The position numbers were made by a program, and so were the translations under genes. DNA of 36,821 bases from assembly GCA_029243005.1 (NCBI GenBank), contig JAQWSV010000100.1:1-36821 (forward strand), written 5' to 3'. The stretch comes from Woeseiaceae bacterium (GTDB taxonomy: Bacteria; Pseudomonadota; Gammaproteobacteria; Steroidobacterales; Woeseiaceae). This document shows positions 17,050-26,466 of the stretch, in pieces. Numbering within the stretch: position 1 is the stretch's first letter; each line of letters starts with the position of its first letter. The notes beneath the pieces are model-generated. The model searched no databases. It worked only from the letters and a program-made list of their open reading frames with translations, and had not been told where the DNA came from.

Positions 17050-18702
17050 ATGTACACGAATTTCTTTGGTATCAACGAAAAGCCGTTCACGATAACGCCT
17101 GACCCGCGTTACCTATTCATGAGCGAACGGCATGGTGAGGGATTGGCACACCTAGTCTATGGCGTCACTGAGAGTGGCGGCTTCATCCAGCTGACAGGCG
17201 AGGTTGGCACCGGCAAAACCACGCTGGTGCGCACCCTCCTCGGGCAAATTCCGTCCGAGGTCGACATCGCGCTCATACTCAATCCGCAACTCACCGCGAT
17301 CGAATTCCTGATGGCCATCTGTGAGGAGCTGGGTATCGAACGGCCCAAGGAACGTTACAGCGCCAAGGCACTAATTGATGCGCTGAACCGCCACCTTCTG
17401 GAAGCACACTCGCAGGGTCGGCGCACCATCCTGTTGATCGACGAAGCGCAAAACCTTTCCGAGGACGTGCTTGAGCAGTTGCGACTGCTGACCAATCTCG
17501 AGACTGCCCGCCAGAAATTGCTGCAGATCATCCTGATTGCTCAACCCGAATTGCGCGAAAAACTCGCGCAGGAAAATCTTCGCCAGCTTGCTCAACGGGT
17601 CACGGGACGGTATCACCTCGAGCCCCTGTCCAACGAAGAAACCTTCAACTACATCGATCACCGGCTTCGGGTTGCGGGCGCACTAATCGAAATTTTCGAC
17701 AGTGCAGCCAAGCGCGAAGTCTATCGCCTGTCCGGTGGCGTACCGAGGATCATCAACGTGATTTGCGATCGTGCGCTGCTTGGCGCCTATAGCCAAGAAT
17801 CACGCACAGTAGACAAGACGCTGGTTCGCAAAGCTGCGTCCGAAGTGTCAGGCCAAAAAGTTAGGCCAGGCGCGATGCGCTGGCTGATGCCGGCACTCGG
17901 CGTTACCAGCCTGATATTCACAGGGGCAGTTCTGTGGGACAACGTTACCGGCAACACGCCGTTAACAGAATCAGCCACGATTACGGTTCCGATCGAAGAA
18001 CCTACCCAGACAGAAGCCGAGCCCGACGAGCCAGTACTGGAGGCAATACCCGAAGAGGCACCGGAGGAAGCGGACGCACCGGCGTTGGCAGATATCGATC
18101 AGCTATTCGCGAACTACCAAGGCTCGACGGGTTATACAACTTTGCTCGGATTGTGGGGTGTCGCCTATGATTCCGCCGCAGGTTCGGCCTGTGCGCAAGC
18201 CGAAGCGGCCGGTTTGCGCTGTTACTTCCAGCGCGGAAGCTGGGGAAACCTGCGGCAACTCGATCGACCTGTCGTGCTCACACTGACGAGCAGCGTTGGC
18301 GAGTCCTTCGATGTTGCGTTGACGGGGATTGACGATCAGTCGGCTCAGCTGGCCGTTGCCGATGGATACATCAACGTTGGCCTCGATGCGCTCACCAACT
18401 ATTGGCTCGGCCAGTTCCTGTTGCTCTGGCGTCCAGCCAATGACAACGACCAGCCCATCGGCCCCGGCATGGAGAGCGAGAACGTCCGCTGGCTTCGACA
18501 AAGCCTCGCGACTATCGACACCGGCTTCAATTCAACGAGTGGCAATCCCGACGTGTTTGACGCAAAACTCGAAGAACAGCTGATCGCCTTCCAGCGACAG
18601 CACCGCCTCCAAGCGGACGGGGTCGCAGGACAAAAGACGATCATCATCATCAATTCACTGCTGGCGGTCGACGACACGCCGCGACTCTCGTCGAACAACT
18701 GA
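17050..18702 (+). CDS. gspA: General secretion pathway protein A / ExeA-like AAA ATPase with C-terminal peptidoglycan-binding domain
   Basis: MYTNFFGINEKPFTITPDPRYLFMSERH, Walker A GEVGTGKTTLVRTLL, Walker B ILLIDEAQNL, TM at about residue 280, C-terminal PG_binding_1-like VRWLRQSLATIDTG...LEEQLIAFQRQHRLQADGVAGQKT. Confidence 0.9.
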   Translation: MYTNFFGINEKPFTITPDPRYLFMSERHGEGLAHLVYGVTESGGFIQLTGEVGTGKTTLVRTLLGQIPSEVDIALILNPQLTAIEFLMAICEELGIERPKERYSAKALIDALNRHLLEAHSQGRRTILLIDEAQNLSEDVLEQLRLLTNLETARQKLLQIILIAQPELREKLAQENLRQLAQRVTGRYHLEPLSNEETFNYIDHRLRVAGALIEIFDSAAKREVYRLSGGVPRIINVICDRALLGAYSQESRTVDKTLVRKAASEVSGQKVRPGAMRWLMPALGVTSLIFTGAVLWDNVTGNTPLTESATITVPIEEPTQTEAEPDEPVLEAIPEEAPEEADAPALADIDQLFANYQGSTGYTTLLGLWGVAYDSAAGSACAQAEAAGLRCYFQRGSWGNLRQLDRPVVLTLTSSVGESFDVALTGIDDQSAQLAVADGYINVGLDALTNYWLGQFLLLWRPANDNDQPIGPGMESENVRWLRQSLATIDTGFNSTSGNPDVFDAKLEEQLIAFQRQHRLQADGVAGQKTIIIINSLLAVDDTPRLSSNN

Positions 18703-18712
18703 GCAGACGCAG

Positions 18713-19345
18713 ATGTCATTTATCCTCGACGCGCTGAAAAAATCAGAAACCGAGCGGCAACGACGGGATACGCCGGGTATCGCCAGTATTCCGGAGACCA
18801 GTCAGAAACCGAGCAATGCGCGTTGGCCATGGATCGTTGGGGGATTGCTCGTCATCAATCTCGTCGTTCTCGCGGCCATCATGATGCAGCCCGGACCGAC
18901 GCCCAGTCAGTCGGCCACGCTGACTGCCATACCAGCACCAGCACCAGCACCAGCACTGGAGACATTTCCGAATACCATCCGTGCAGCCAATCGCAGCACA
19001 CCGCCGTCGGTCACCGAACCCGCCGTGCGCAAAGTCAGTGAAGCGGAGGCGGTTGTCGAGATACAGGTGGGGACCGTCGCGGCACTGCCCGCGCCTGCCC
19101 AGCCCGTGATCGAGGGCTTGCCTACCTTTAACGAGCTACGGGTAAACGGCCAGTTACAGTTGCCGGACATGCACCTCGACATACATGTGTACAGTGATCA
19201 ACCCGCGGACCGCTTCATATTTGTCAACATGTCCAAGTACAAGCAATCCACGACTTTGAGCGAAGGACCGCATGTCAGCGAGATCGTGCCGGACGGCGTC
19301 GTGCTCGACTACATGGGAACGCGTTTCCTGCTGCCGCGCGAGTAA
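18713..19345 (+). CDS. gspB: General secretion pathway protein B / ExeB-like
   Basis: MSFILDALKKSETERQRRDTPGIAS, single TM, Ala-Pro linker, C-terminal domain (LPDMHLDIHVYSDQPADRFIFVNMSKYKQ); directly follows gspA. Confidence 0.88.
   Translation: MSFILDALKKSETERQRRDTPGIASIPETSQKPSNARWPWIVGGLLVINLVVLAAIMMQPGPTPSQSATLTAIPAPAPAPALETFPNTIRAANRSTPPSVTEPAVRKVSEAEAVVEIQVGTVAALPAPAQPVIEGLPTFNELRVNGQLQLPDMHLDIHVYSDQPADRFIFVNMSKYKQSTTLSEGPHVSEIVPDGVVLDYMGTRFLLPRE
18931..18956 (+). repeat. Short tandem hexamer repeat (accagc) encoding PAPAPAPA linker in gspB
   Basis: accagcaccagcaccagcaccagcac visible in the sequence. Confidence 0.8.
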
Positions 19346-19354
19346 CGGACCAGT

Positions 19355-21187
19355 TTGACGGCCGACCCGGCAGCGCAATTTCCCCTGGGCGTCAGTGAGC
19401 TGGCCTCCGGGCTACGTTCCGGCATCCATCGCGTAATCCACCAGCAGGAGTTGCTGAACCAAATCAACGTTTTTCCTGTTGCCGATGGCGACACCGGTAC
19501 CAATCTGTGCCTGTCGCTGCGCGCAGCGCTCAACATGCTATTGCAACCCGGCAGCCATCAAATGGGACACTTTCTGGCTGGACTCGCCGATCAGCTGCTC
19601 GACAACGCCCGGGGAAATTCAGGCGCAATCGTCGCGCAGTTCTTCCAGGGACTGAGCGACTCGTCTGAAGATCTTGCCGAATTCACCGCGCAAAGCTTGT
19701 CTAACGCCGTCATCAACGGCAGTCGGTATGCGCGCGACGCGCTGACCACACCCCGGGACGGTACCATTCTATCTGTCATAGATGTATTTGCCCGCAGCCT
19801 TCATGCTCACGTACGGGAAGATCCGGGCACATCTCCGGGCGCCTCGTTCAAGCGGGCATTATCCGCAACGAAAAAAGCGCTGGCGCGGACGGAGTTTCAG
19901 CTGGACGTGCTAAAGAAGGCCGGTGTGGTCGATGCGGGCGCACAAGGCTTCGTTACGCTGATAGAGGGTGTGACGGAATATCTCGTCAACGGCGAGATAA
20001 CGGTGGCGCCGGACAGCGCCGCGACCATCAAAAGTACGATCATGAGCGACGCCGAAGTGCCCGCCGAACTCACATTCAGATACTGCACCGAGTGCGTCGT
20101 CACCGGCGATAATATCCATCGCCGCAAGCTTCGCGAACAATTATCCGTACATGGTGACTCGCTGGTACTTGCCGGCACTAAGCGCAAGGCGAAGATTCAT
20201 ATCCATGTGAATGAACCCGATGTGGTCTACTCGCTGGCAGGACAGCACGGCGAACTAAGTCATGTGAAGGCCGATGACATGCATCGCCAACGCGCCAGCA
20301 CCCGGGATCGACGACAGGGATTCGTAATCATTACCGATTCCGCTGCCGACATCCCTGACGAAGACCTAGAACGCCTGGACATTCACATGGTGCCCTGTCG
20401 CGTCCAGTTGGGTGAACGTAGCTACCTCGACAAGGTCAGCATCTCGACAGAGGAGTTCTTCGAAAAACTCGCGCGAAGTGCCGAACCCGCCACGACCTCA
20501 CAACCTACGCCTGGCGATTTTCGACGGCAATTCCAGTATCTCGCCAGTCACTTTGACGACGTCATTTCGATCAATCTCAGCTCGCAGGTCAGTGGCACCT
20601 TCCAGGCTGCAGAATCCGCTGCGACGAGAACCGACGCCAACGGGCGAATCCATGTGATCAATTCGCACAATGCCTCCGTCGGACAGGGCCAGCTCGCGGT
20701 CTTTGTCGCTGAATGTGCCGAAGCCGGCCTGGATGTCGATGCAACGATTGCCATGTTGAACAAGATCATTCCGCGAACCACCACCTATGCGCTCGTTCGA
20801 GATCTGCAATACGCTGTGCGCGGCGGCAGGGTTTCGTCAAGCCGCAAATGGTTCGCCGACTGGCTTAAGCTGACACCGATATTGCGTACGACCACTGATG
20901 GCCGCATCGTAACCAGCGGTGTTTTGCTGGGCCGAAAGGATGTGTTACCGGGGTTCGCGCGCTACGTCGCGCGACATGCCGGGCAGAATGGTCCGAAGCG
21001 CTTATCGATAGCTCATGCGGTATGCAAGGACGATGCTTTGGCCCTGCAGTCCATGTTGGAAGAGGTATTCCCTGAAATCGAGCGTTGCCATGTCACAGCG
21101 ATGGGTTCAGCAATTGGGGCACACGGCGGTCCGGGCAGCCTCATCCTATCGGTCCAGGACGCCCTGAACCCGAAAGCCACTACTTGA
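19355..21187 (+). CDS. Fusion of DAK2/FakA-like (N-term) and DegV/FakB-like (C-term, from about 20310) domains
   Basis: N-term: INVFPVADGDTGTNLCLSLRAAL, DNARGNSGAIVAQFFQGLS, GAQGFVTLIEGVTEYL. C-term: GFVIITDSAADIPDEDLERLDIHMVPCRVQLGERSYLDKVSISTEEFFEKL, ATTSQPTPGDF, INLSSQVSGTFQAAESAA, VRGGRVSSSRKW. TTG start. Confidence 0.88.
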   Translation: MTADPAAQFPLGVSELASGLRSGIHRVIHQQELLNQINVFPVADGDTGTNLCLSLRAALNMLLQPGSHQMGHFLAGLADQLLDNARGNSGAIVAQFFQGLSDSSEDLAEFTAQSLSNAVINGSRYARDALTTPRDGTILSVIDVFARSLHAHVREDPGTSPGASFKRALSATKKALARTEFQLDVLKKAGVVDAGAQGFVTLIEGVTEYLVNGEITVAPDSAATIKSTIMSDAEVPAELTFRYCTECVVTGDNIHRRKLREQLSVHGDSLVLAGTKRKAKIHIHVNEPDVVYSLAGQHGELSHVKADDMHRQRASTRDRRQGFVIITDSAADIPDEDLERLDIHMVPCRVQLGERSYLDKVSISTEEFFEKLARSAEPATTSQPTPGDFRRQFQYLASHFDDVISINLSSQVSGTFQAAESAATRTDANGRIHVINSHNASVGQGQLAVFVAECAEAGLDVDATIAMLNKIIPRTTTYALVRDLQYAVRGGRVSSSRKWFADWLKLTPILRTTTDGRIVTSGVLLGRKDVLPGFARYVARHAGQNGPKRLSIAHAVCKDDALALQSMLEEVFPEIERCHVTAMGSAIGAHGGPGSLILSVQDALNPKATT

Positions 21188-21848
21188 TCGGTTCGCCCGC
21201 GGGGTCATTCAGGTCCGGCGATTCATTGCGGGCGTTATTGACTTTTCTACCCACCGGCCAGGCCTGGAACGCCGGCGCATTAGTCGCGACTTCCTCGATC
21301 AGTTCCATGTCGCCTCCCAACCAACGCAGCGCATTGTCGGGCTGCAGCACGACCGGCATCCGATGATGCAATTGCGACAGGTAGTCGTTGGCCGCCGTGG
21401 TCACTATCGTCGTCGTCTCCAATATCTCACCGGTTTCCTCGCTTTGCCAGTTTTCCCAGAGGCCCGCAAATGCAAACGGCTCACCGCTCGCGAGTGAAAT
21501 GAAGTATGGAATCTTGACGCTGCCCTCAGTGTGCCACTCATAGAAACCGTCTGCCAGAATCAGACAGCGGCGCTTGCGATACGCATTTCGGAAGGAAGGT
21601 TTCTCAGCGACGGTTTCCGCACGCGCATTGATCATGCGATTGCCAATCGAGGGATCCCTGGCCCAGAATGGCACAAGTCCCCAACGGAAACTCATTAGCT
21701 CCGCCTGCGCCTCTTCATCGTTCCGGATCGCTGCAATGTACTGGATTGGCGCAATGTTGTAGCGCGGTTTAACGTCGAGTGAACCACTGACGCCGAAGAG
21801 CGCCGCGGTCACCGCGGCCGGTGAATAAAAAGCGAATCGTCCACACAT
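21180..21848 (-). CDS. SOS response-associated peptidase / HMCES family (SRAP, YedK-like)
   Basis: Begins MCGRFAFYS (catalytic Cys2), RYNIAPIQ, RWGLVPFWARDPSIGNRMINARAETVAEKPSFR, CLILADGFYEW, HHRMPVVL. Confidence 0.94.
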   Translation of the reverse strand: MCGRFAFYSPAAVTAALFGVSGSLDVKPRYNIAPIQYIAAIRNDEEAQAELMSFRWGLVPFWARDPSIGNRMINARAETVAEKPSFRNAYRKRRCLILADGFYEWHTEGSVKIPYFISLASGEPFAFAGLWENWQSEETGEILETTTIVTTAANDYLSQLHHRMPVVLQPDNALRWLGGDMELIEEVATNAPAFQAWPVGRKVNNARNESPDLNDPAGEPIK

Positions 21849-21849
21849 A

Positions 21850-22623
21850 TTACTCGCGAATTCCCACGCCGCGATTGAGCAGGGCTAAGTTCAGCGAGAA
21901 TAGCCCGACCACGAAGACGCTGACCAGCAGGTAGGCCCAGCCGATACTGATATCCGACGTACCGAGGATGCCGTAACGAAACGCATTCACCATGTAGAGA
22001 ATAGGATTACCGAGAGACACCTTTTGCCAGAACTCTGGCAACAGGGAAATCGAATAGAAAACGCCGCCTAGGTAGGTCAGCGGCGTCAGGACGAAAGTCG
22101 GGATGATGGAGATATCATCGAACTTCTTGGCGAATACGGCATTCATGAAGCCAAACAGCGCAAAAACGATAGACGCCAGGATCACCATCGAAAAGGTGAT
22201 CAGCGGATTTGCGATAGACAGCCTCGTAAAGAAGAGTGCGATGGCGGTCACTAGTGCGCCAACCATGAGGCCGCGCATGACGCCGCCAGCGACATGACCG
22301 ATGATAATGATGGCGTTCGACATCGGCGATACCAGCATTTCCTCGACATGCTTACCGAACTTGGCGCCGAAAAACGAAGACACAACATTGCCATACGAGT
22401 TTGTAATGACTGACATCATGATGAGTCCGGGCGCGATGTACTGCATGTAGTCGAAGCCGTCCATTACGCCGATACGGCGACCGATCAGGTTGCCGAATAT
22501 GATGAAGTAGAGCGTCATCGTGATCGCCGGCGGCACGATTGTCTGTACCCAGATTCGAACAACGCGGATGACTTCCTTGCGGACAAGTGTCTTGAAGCCA
22601 ATCCAGTTCACTCTGAAGTCCAT
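21850..22623 (-). CDS. ABC-2 type transporter permease (YadH-like)
   Basis: Multi-TM protein, RVWVQTIVPPAITMTLYFIIFGNLIG-like N-term and GGVFYSISLLPEFWQKVSLGNPILYMVNAFRYGILG signature; adjacent ATPase. Confidence 0.9.
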   Translation of the reverse strand: MDFRVNWIGFKTLVRKEVIRVVRIWVQTIVPPAITMTLYFIIFGNLIGRRIGVMDGFDYMQYIAPGLIMMSVITNSYGNVVSSFFGAKFGKHVEEMLVSPMSNAIIIIGHVAGGVMRGLMVGALVTAIALFFTRLSIANPLITFSMVILASIVFALFGFMNAVFAKKFDDISIIPTFVLTPLTYLGGVFYSISLLPEFWQKVSLGNPILYMVNAFRYGILGTSDISIGWAYLLVSVFVVGLFSLNLALLNRGVGIRE

Positions 22624-22626
22624 GGC

Positions 22627-23559
22627 TCAGTTCCCGGTCCTGTTCGGCTGCTTGGCTTCGACGAGGCCCATGAACAATTCCTCAAGCCGGTTTGCCTTGT
22701 TGCGCAGGCTCAATACATTGATGCCTTTCTCATTCAGTGCATCGAAGAGCCCGTTCAGATCATCTCTCGCGTTGACGGTCACCTCGAGTTCATACGCATC
22801 AATAAGGCTGGTATCGAATCCATTCAAATCAGGCACTGCCGACAGCGGTTCACGAAGGCTCAGGACAAAGACCTCCCGCTCGAGCTTGCGTAATACAGTA
22901 CTCATACGCGCGTCCTCGATGATGCGACCTTCATCGATGATCGCCACGTGACGACAGAGATTCTCGGCCTCTTCCAAGTAATGCGTTGTCAGGATGATCG
23001 TCGTACCGGCTTTGTTTGTCTCTCGCAGAAATGCCCACATCGAACGCCGTATCTCGATGTCTACACCCGCGGTCGGTTCATCGAGTATCAACAGCCTGGG
23101 TTCGTGAATCAGCGCACGAGCGATCATGAGGCGTCGTTTCATACCACCGGACAGGCCACGGGCATCATTATTTCGCCGATCCCACAACCGAAGCTCTGTC
23201 AGGTACTTCTCTGCCCGCTGGAGTGCCGTTTTACGCTCAATGCCATAGTAGCCGGCCTGGTTGACGACGATATTTAGAACGGTGTCGAACTGATTCATGT
23301 TCAGCTCCTGCGGGACCAGACCGATGCAGGCCTTGGCCGCTTCCAGTTCTTTATCGATATCATGGCCGAATATCTCCACCTTGCCCGACGTCTTGTTGAC
23401 GAGCGATGTGATGATGCCGATGGCGGTGGTCTTACCGGCGCCATTCGGGCCGAGCAACGCATAGAAGTCGCCTGCCTCGACACTGAAGTTGATACCTTTC
23501 AGTGCTTCGATTCCACCTTCGTAGGTTTTTGCCAAGTTTTTTATGGACAGCGCGAGCAT
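22627..23559 (-). CDS. ABC transporter ATP-binding protein (YadG-like); ORF track start 23715 likely too early
   Basis: MLALSIKNLAKTYEGGIEALKGINFSVEAGDFYALLGPNGAGKTTAIGI, signature ARGLSGGMKRRLMIARAL, Walker B LLILDEPTAGVD. Confidence 0.92.
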   Translation of the reverse strand: MLALSIKNLAKTYEGGIEALKGINFSVEAGDFYALLGPNGAGKTTAIGIITSLVNKTSGKVEIFGHDIDKELEAAKACIGLVPQELNMNQFDTVLNIVVNQAGYYGIERKTALQRAEKYLTELRLWDRRNNDARGLSGGMKRRLMIARALIHEPRLLILDEPTAGVDIEIRRSMWAFLRETNKAGTTIILTTHYLEEAENLCRHVAIIDEGRIIEDARMSTVLRKLEREVFVLSLREPLSAVPDLNGFDTSLIDAYELEVTVNARDDLNGLFDALNEKGINVLSLRNKANRLEELFMGLVEAKQPNRTGN

Positions 23560-23769
23560 GACGTCGCGTATTGTATACAAAGGTCGCCCGGCTAGCGCCT
23601 GGAACTTTCCATACTGTCCGCAACGTGAGGTTCGGGCACCGACGAGGTCTCTGCCGCGAGCTGCCAGTTGCCACTGGCCACTGGCCACCTTTGGAGAAAC
23701 CGGTTCTGTCAGCACGAGCTGGCGGAATGTGCCGTTGGCAGTAGACGATTTCGGTACACTCTAAAGTAC

Positions 23770-24651
23770 ATGAAGAACTTCAACGTTTTTGCCGGCGCCT
23801 TCGTGGATCGCTCCGGTCACCGACGACACGACCCGGACTGGCTGGCTCGCACGTTAAGAAGTCCGAACGCGCGCTTTGCGCCCGTCTGGTATGACAAGTG
23901 TCTGGTTGACGGCGATCCCCCTGGCGTGGCGCTGTTGCCACACGCAAAAGTCGATCCAGTGCTAGCGCCCGAGGAGTCGGTATTTCTTGGTATATTCGAA
24001 GGAAAGCCGGCGTTTGCTTTCGACATCGATTGCGAGAAGCCACCCTTCCCGGACAATGGCCAGTTCCACGATCTCCGATACCTCGGTAACGTGTTGCCGG
24101 TCGAACAGGCCAACCTCGTTGCCCATGCGATTGCACTGATTAACTGGCACCGACTGCAGAAGTTCTGTGGCTTGTGTGGCGAAGCGACTTTCGCCGTTTC
24201 GGGCGGCAATACCCGCCGATGTTCCGGTAAAGATTGCGGGGAGCAGATTTTTCCGCGTGTCGATCCGGCAATCATCGTGCTCGTGTCCCATGGTGAATAC
24301 TGCCTTCTCGGACGACAGGCGAGCTGGCCGGAAGGACGCTATTCAACGATCGCAGGATTCGTCGAGCCCGGTGAGAGCCTCGAGGACGCCGTCCGTCGCG
24401 AAGTTGACGAAGAAACAAACGTCGACGTGGATGCCGTGCAATATCACAGCTCACAGCCCTGGCCATTTCCCTCATCGCTAATGCTCGGCTTCACGGCCGA
24501 AGCCACATCGCGGGATATTCAGCTGAAGGATGGCGAATTGGAGGATGCGCAATGGTTCACGCGCAAGGAATTGCGATCCGGTTTTCCGAAACTGCCGTTC
24601 CGACTCTCCATCGCACGGTGTCTGGTCGACGGCTGGCTCGACGAGCATTGA
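23770..24651 (+). CDS. nudC: NAD+ diphosphatase NudC-like (zinc ribbon + Nudix); ORF track start 23668 likely too early
   Basis: CGLCGEATFAVSGGNTRRCSGKDCGEQIFPRVDPAIIVLV, Nudix box GFVEPGESLEDAVRREVDEETNVDV, YHSSQPWPFPSSLMLGF. Confidence 0.92.
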   Translation: MKNFNVFAGAFVDRSGHRRHDPDWLARTLRSPNARFAPVWYDKCLVDGDPPGVALLPHAKVDPVLAPEESVFLGIFEGKPAFAFDIDCEKPPFPDNGQFHDLRYLGNVLPVEQANLVAHAIALINWHRLQKFCGLCGEATFAVSGGNTRRCSGKDCGEQIFPRVDPAIIVLVSHGEYCLLGRQASWPEGRYSTIAGFVEPGESLEDAVRREVDEETNVDVDAVQYHSSQPWPFPSSLMLGFTAEATSRDIQLKDGELEDAQWFTRKELRSGFPKLPFRLSIARCLVDGWLDEH

Positions 24652-24660
24652 GCAAACACG

Positions 24661-25434
24661 ATGTGCCTGATTGTTTTTGCGTGGCAGTCACATCCAGGCT
24701 ATCGCTTGGTGCTTGCCGCCAACCGCGATGAGCTTCACGCGCGCCCGACCCGGGAATTGCACTGGTGGCCAGACCGACCAGAGATTCTCGCAGGTCGGGA
24801 CCTTGAGGCCGGCGGTACCTGGCTTGCCGCCAGTCGACTGGGGCGCTTTGCCACCGTGACCAATTACCGCGAAGGCCGGCCAAACAAGGTCGGCCTTAAG
24901 TCCCGAGGTGCATTGGTCACGGACTTTGTCACCGGTGACGGCTCACCTGAAGCGTTTGTCCGCCAGATCGAGGATAAGCGATATGCGGGCTTCAGCCTAC
25001 TCGTGGCATCGGGCGACGAGCTCTGGTACATCTCGAATCGTGGCGACGGGCCGGTCCGGCTCGCGCCGGGAATCTACGGACTCAGCAATGCCGCACTCGA
25101 CACGCCATGGTCAAAGCTCGTTCGCAGTCGTGATCGCCTGACCGAAGTTCTCGAAACCAGCGAGGTCGACGACGACGCTTTGATCGGGATTCTGTCCGAT
25201 CGGGAGCCCGTGCTGGTAACCGATGTGAAAGATGACTCCCTGCCGTTCGAACTGGCACCTACCGTGACAGCGCCATTCATCGTAGCGCCCGACTACGGCA
25301 CCCGATGCACCACCGTCGTGCGCTGGCACAACGACGATATAGTGGCAGTGACCGAGCGCCGATTCGATGCTGACGGCGAAAACACCGGCGAGGAAATGTA
25401 TCGATTTGGGATCGGTGGTCAGGACGACCGGTAG
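24661..25434 (+). CDS. NRDE family protein (TANGO2-like)
   Basis: MCLIVFAWQSHPGYRLVLAANRDELHARPTRELHWWPDRPEILAGRDLEAGGTWLA...FATVTNYRE. Confidence 0.92.
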   Translation: MCLIVFAWQSHPGYRLVLAANRDELHARPTRELHWWPDRPEILAGRDLEAGGTWLAASRLGRFATVTNYREGRPNKVGLKSRGALVTDFVTGDGSPEAFVRQIEDKRYAGFSLLVASGDELWYISNRGDGPVRLAPGIYGLSNAALDTPWSKLVRSRDRLTEVLETSEVDDDALIGILSDREPVLVTDVKDDSLPFELAPTVTAPFIVAPDYGTRCTTVVRWHNDDIVAVTERRFDADGENTGEEMYRFGIGGQDDR

Positions 25435-26102
25435 ATCGATCCCAGCCAGTTGCGAATATGCGTAATCTCCTCCGTGCACACTGCATGTGCCATCGGGTAG
25501 TCACGCCACTCGACCGAAAAACCGCTGTCCTGCAGCAAGTCCCTAGAGCTCTCACCCAGTCCCACGGGGACAACGGGGTCAAACGAACCATGGGCCATGA
25601 AGATCTTCATATCGCGGGATTGTGACTGCGCATTGTTAAGAACTTCGGCGTCCAGGGTGTCACGCAACGGTACGTAAGTAGACAGCGCCATCAGGCCGCC
25701 CAGCGGCTCGCTGAATCGCGTCGCCGTATGCAATGCAATCGCGCCGCCCTGAGAAAAGCCGGCAACCACGATCTTCTTACAGGGGATACCACGCTCGTAC
25801 TCCTGCTTGATCAACCCCTCTAGGATGTCACCGCTGGCGCGAATACCTTCCTCATCCTGCGGCCCGCCGCGTTCTAGCGTCAGGATGTCGTACCACGCTC
25901 GCATACTCGTGCCACCATTGATCGTAACCGGACGAACAGGGGCGTGCGGAAACACGTATCTCAGCCGGACCTCATCACCAAGATCGAGGTCGGGCACGAT
26001 CGGCTCGAAATCGTGTCCATCGGCGCCCAGCCCGTGAAGCCAGATGACCGAACCATCCGGATCCGGGCCCGGATCCACTTCAACAACCCCCGTTTTCCCC
26101 AT
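25419..26102 (-). CDS. Carboxylesterase/phospholipase, alpha/beta hydrolase
   Basis: VIWLHGLGADGHDFEPIVPDL, KIVVAGFSQGGAIALHTATRF (GFSQGG nucleophile elbow), FMAHGSFDPVVPV, WRDYPMAHAVC. Confidence 0.92.
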   Translation of the reverse strand: MGKTGVVEVDPGPDPDGSVIWLHGLGADGHDFEPIVPDLDLGDEVRLRYVFPHAPVRPVTINGGTSMRAWYDILTLERGGPQDEEGIRASGDILEGLIKQEYERGIPCKKIVVAGFSQGGAIALHTATRFSEPLGGLMALSTYVPLRDTLDAEVLNNAQSQSRDMKIFMAHGSFDPVVPVGLGESSRDLLQDSGFSVEWRDYPMAHAVCTEEITHIRNWLGSIYRSS

Positions 26103-26234
26103 GCGTCGCTATTCCTACCAAAAAGGCGTGCAGTGTAATGGAAATACGCTTACTTCGGTCAATTCCGGATACGGATCCGGTGCGCTGCATCGCGGTTTTG
26201 CAGGGCGATGTGGTATACCATCCCGATAATTGTC

Positions 26235-26435
26235 ATGGATAATTTAGTGAAACGTATCGCCGTTGCGCTGTTGGCGACCTTTGTTCTTGCCGGTTGTGGT
26301 CAGAAAGGGCGATTGTTTCTGCCAGGCGGCCCGAATACGGTGCAGCTAGCCACGCCGTTGCAGGAGAATGCCGAGGCCGATGAAGATCGTGGCGAAGACG
26401 ATGACGATGAAACTCTGATAACAATCCAGAACTAA
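26235..26435 (+). CDS. lptM: LptM/YifL-like small lipoprotein
   Basis: MDNLVKRIAVALLATFVLAGCGQKGRLFLPGG lipobox plus CGQKGxLxLP signature. Confidence 0.82.
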   Translation: MDNLVKRIAVALLATFVLAGCGQKGRLFLPGGPNTVQLATPLQENAEADEDRGEDDDDETLITIQN

Positions 26436-26466
26436 AACGGGAGCGGGACTGCCCGCCAACAAGCTG

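Noticed and set aside
21180-21848. SRAP/YedK plus dinB as a linked novel DNA-damage island
   Set aside because: They are about 4 kb apart, on opposite strands and separated by gspAB and DAK2-DegV; proximity is not enough evidence.
23668-23691. Short tandem CCACTGG repeat between the ABC ATPase and nudC
   Set aside because: Only about two and a half 7-nt units; too short to support a repeat family or regulatory role.
26059-26076. Perfect 18-bp palindrome GGATCCGGGCCCGGATCC
   Set aside because: Lies in the esterase coding region and is explained by the Asp/Pro/Gly-rich peptide DPGPDPDG; no independent evidence for a regulatory site.
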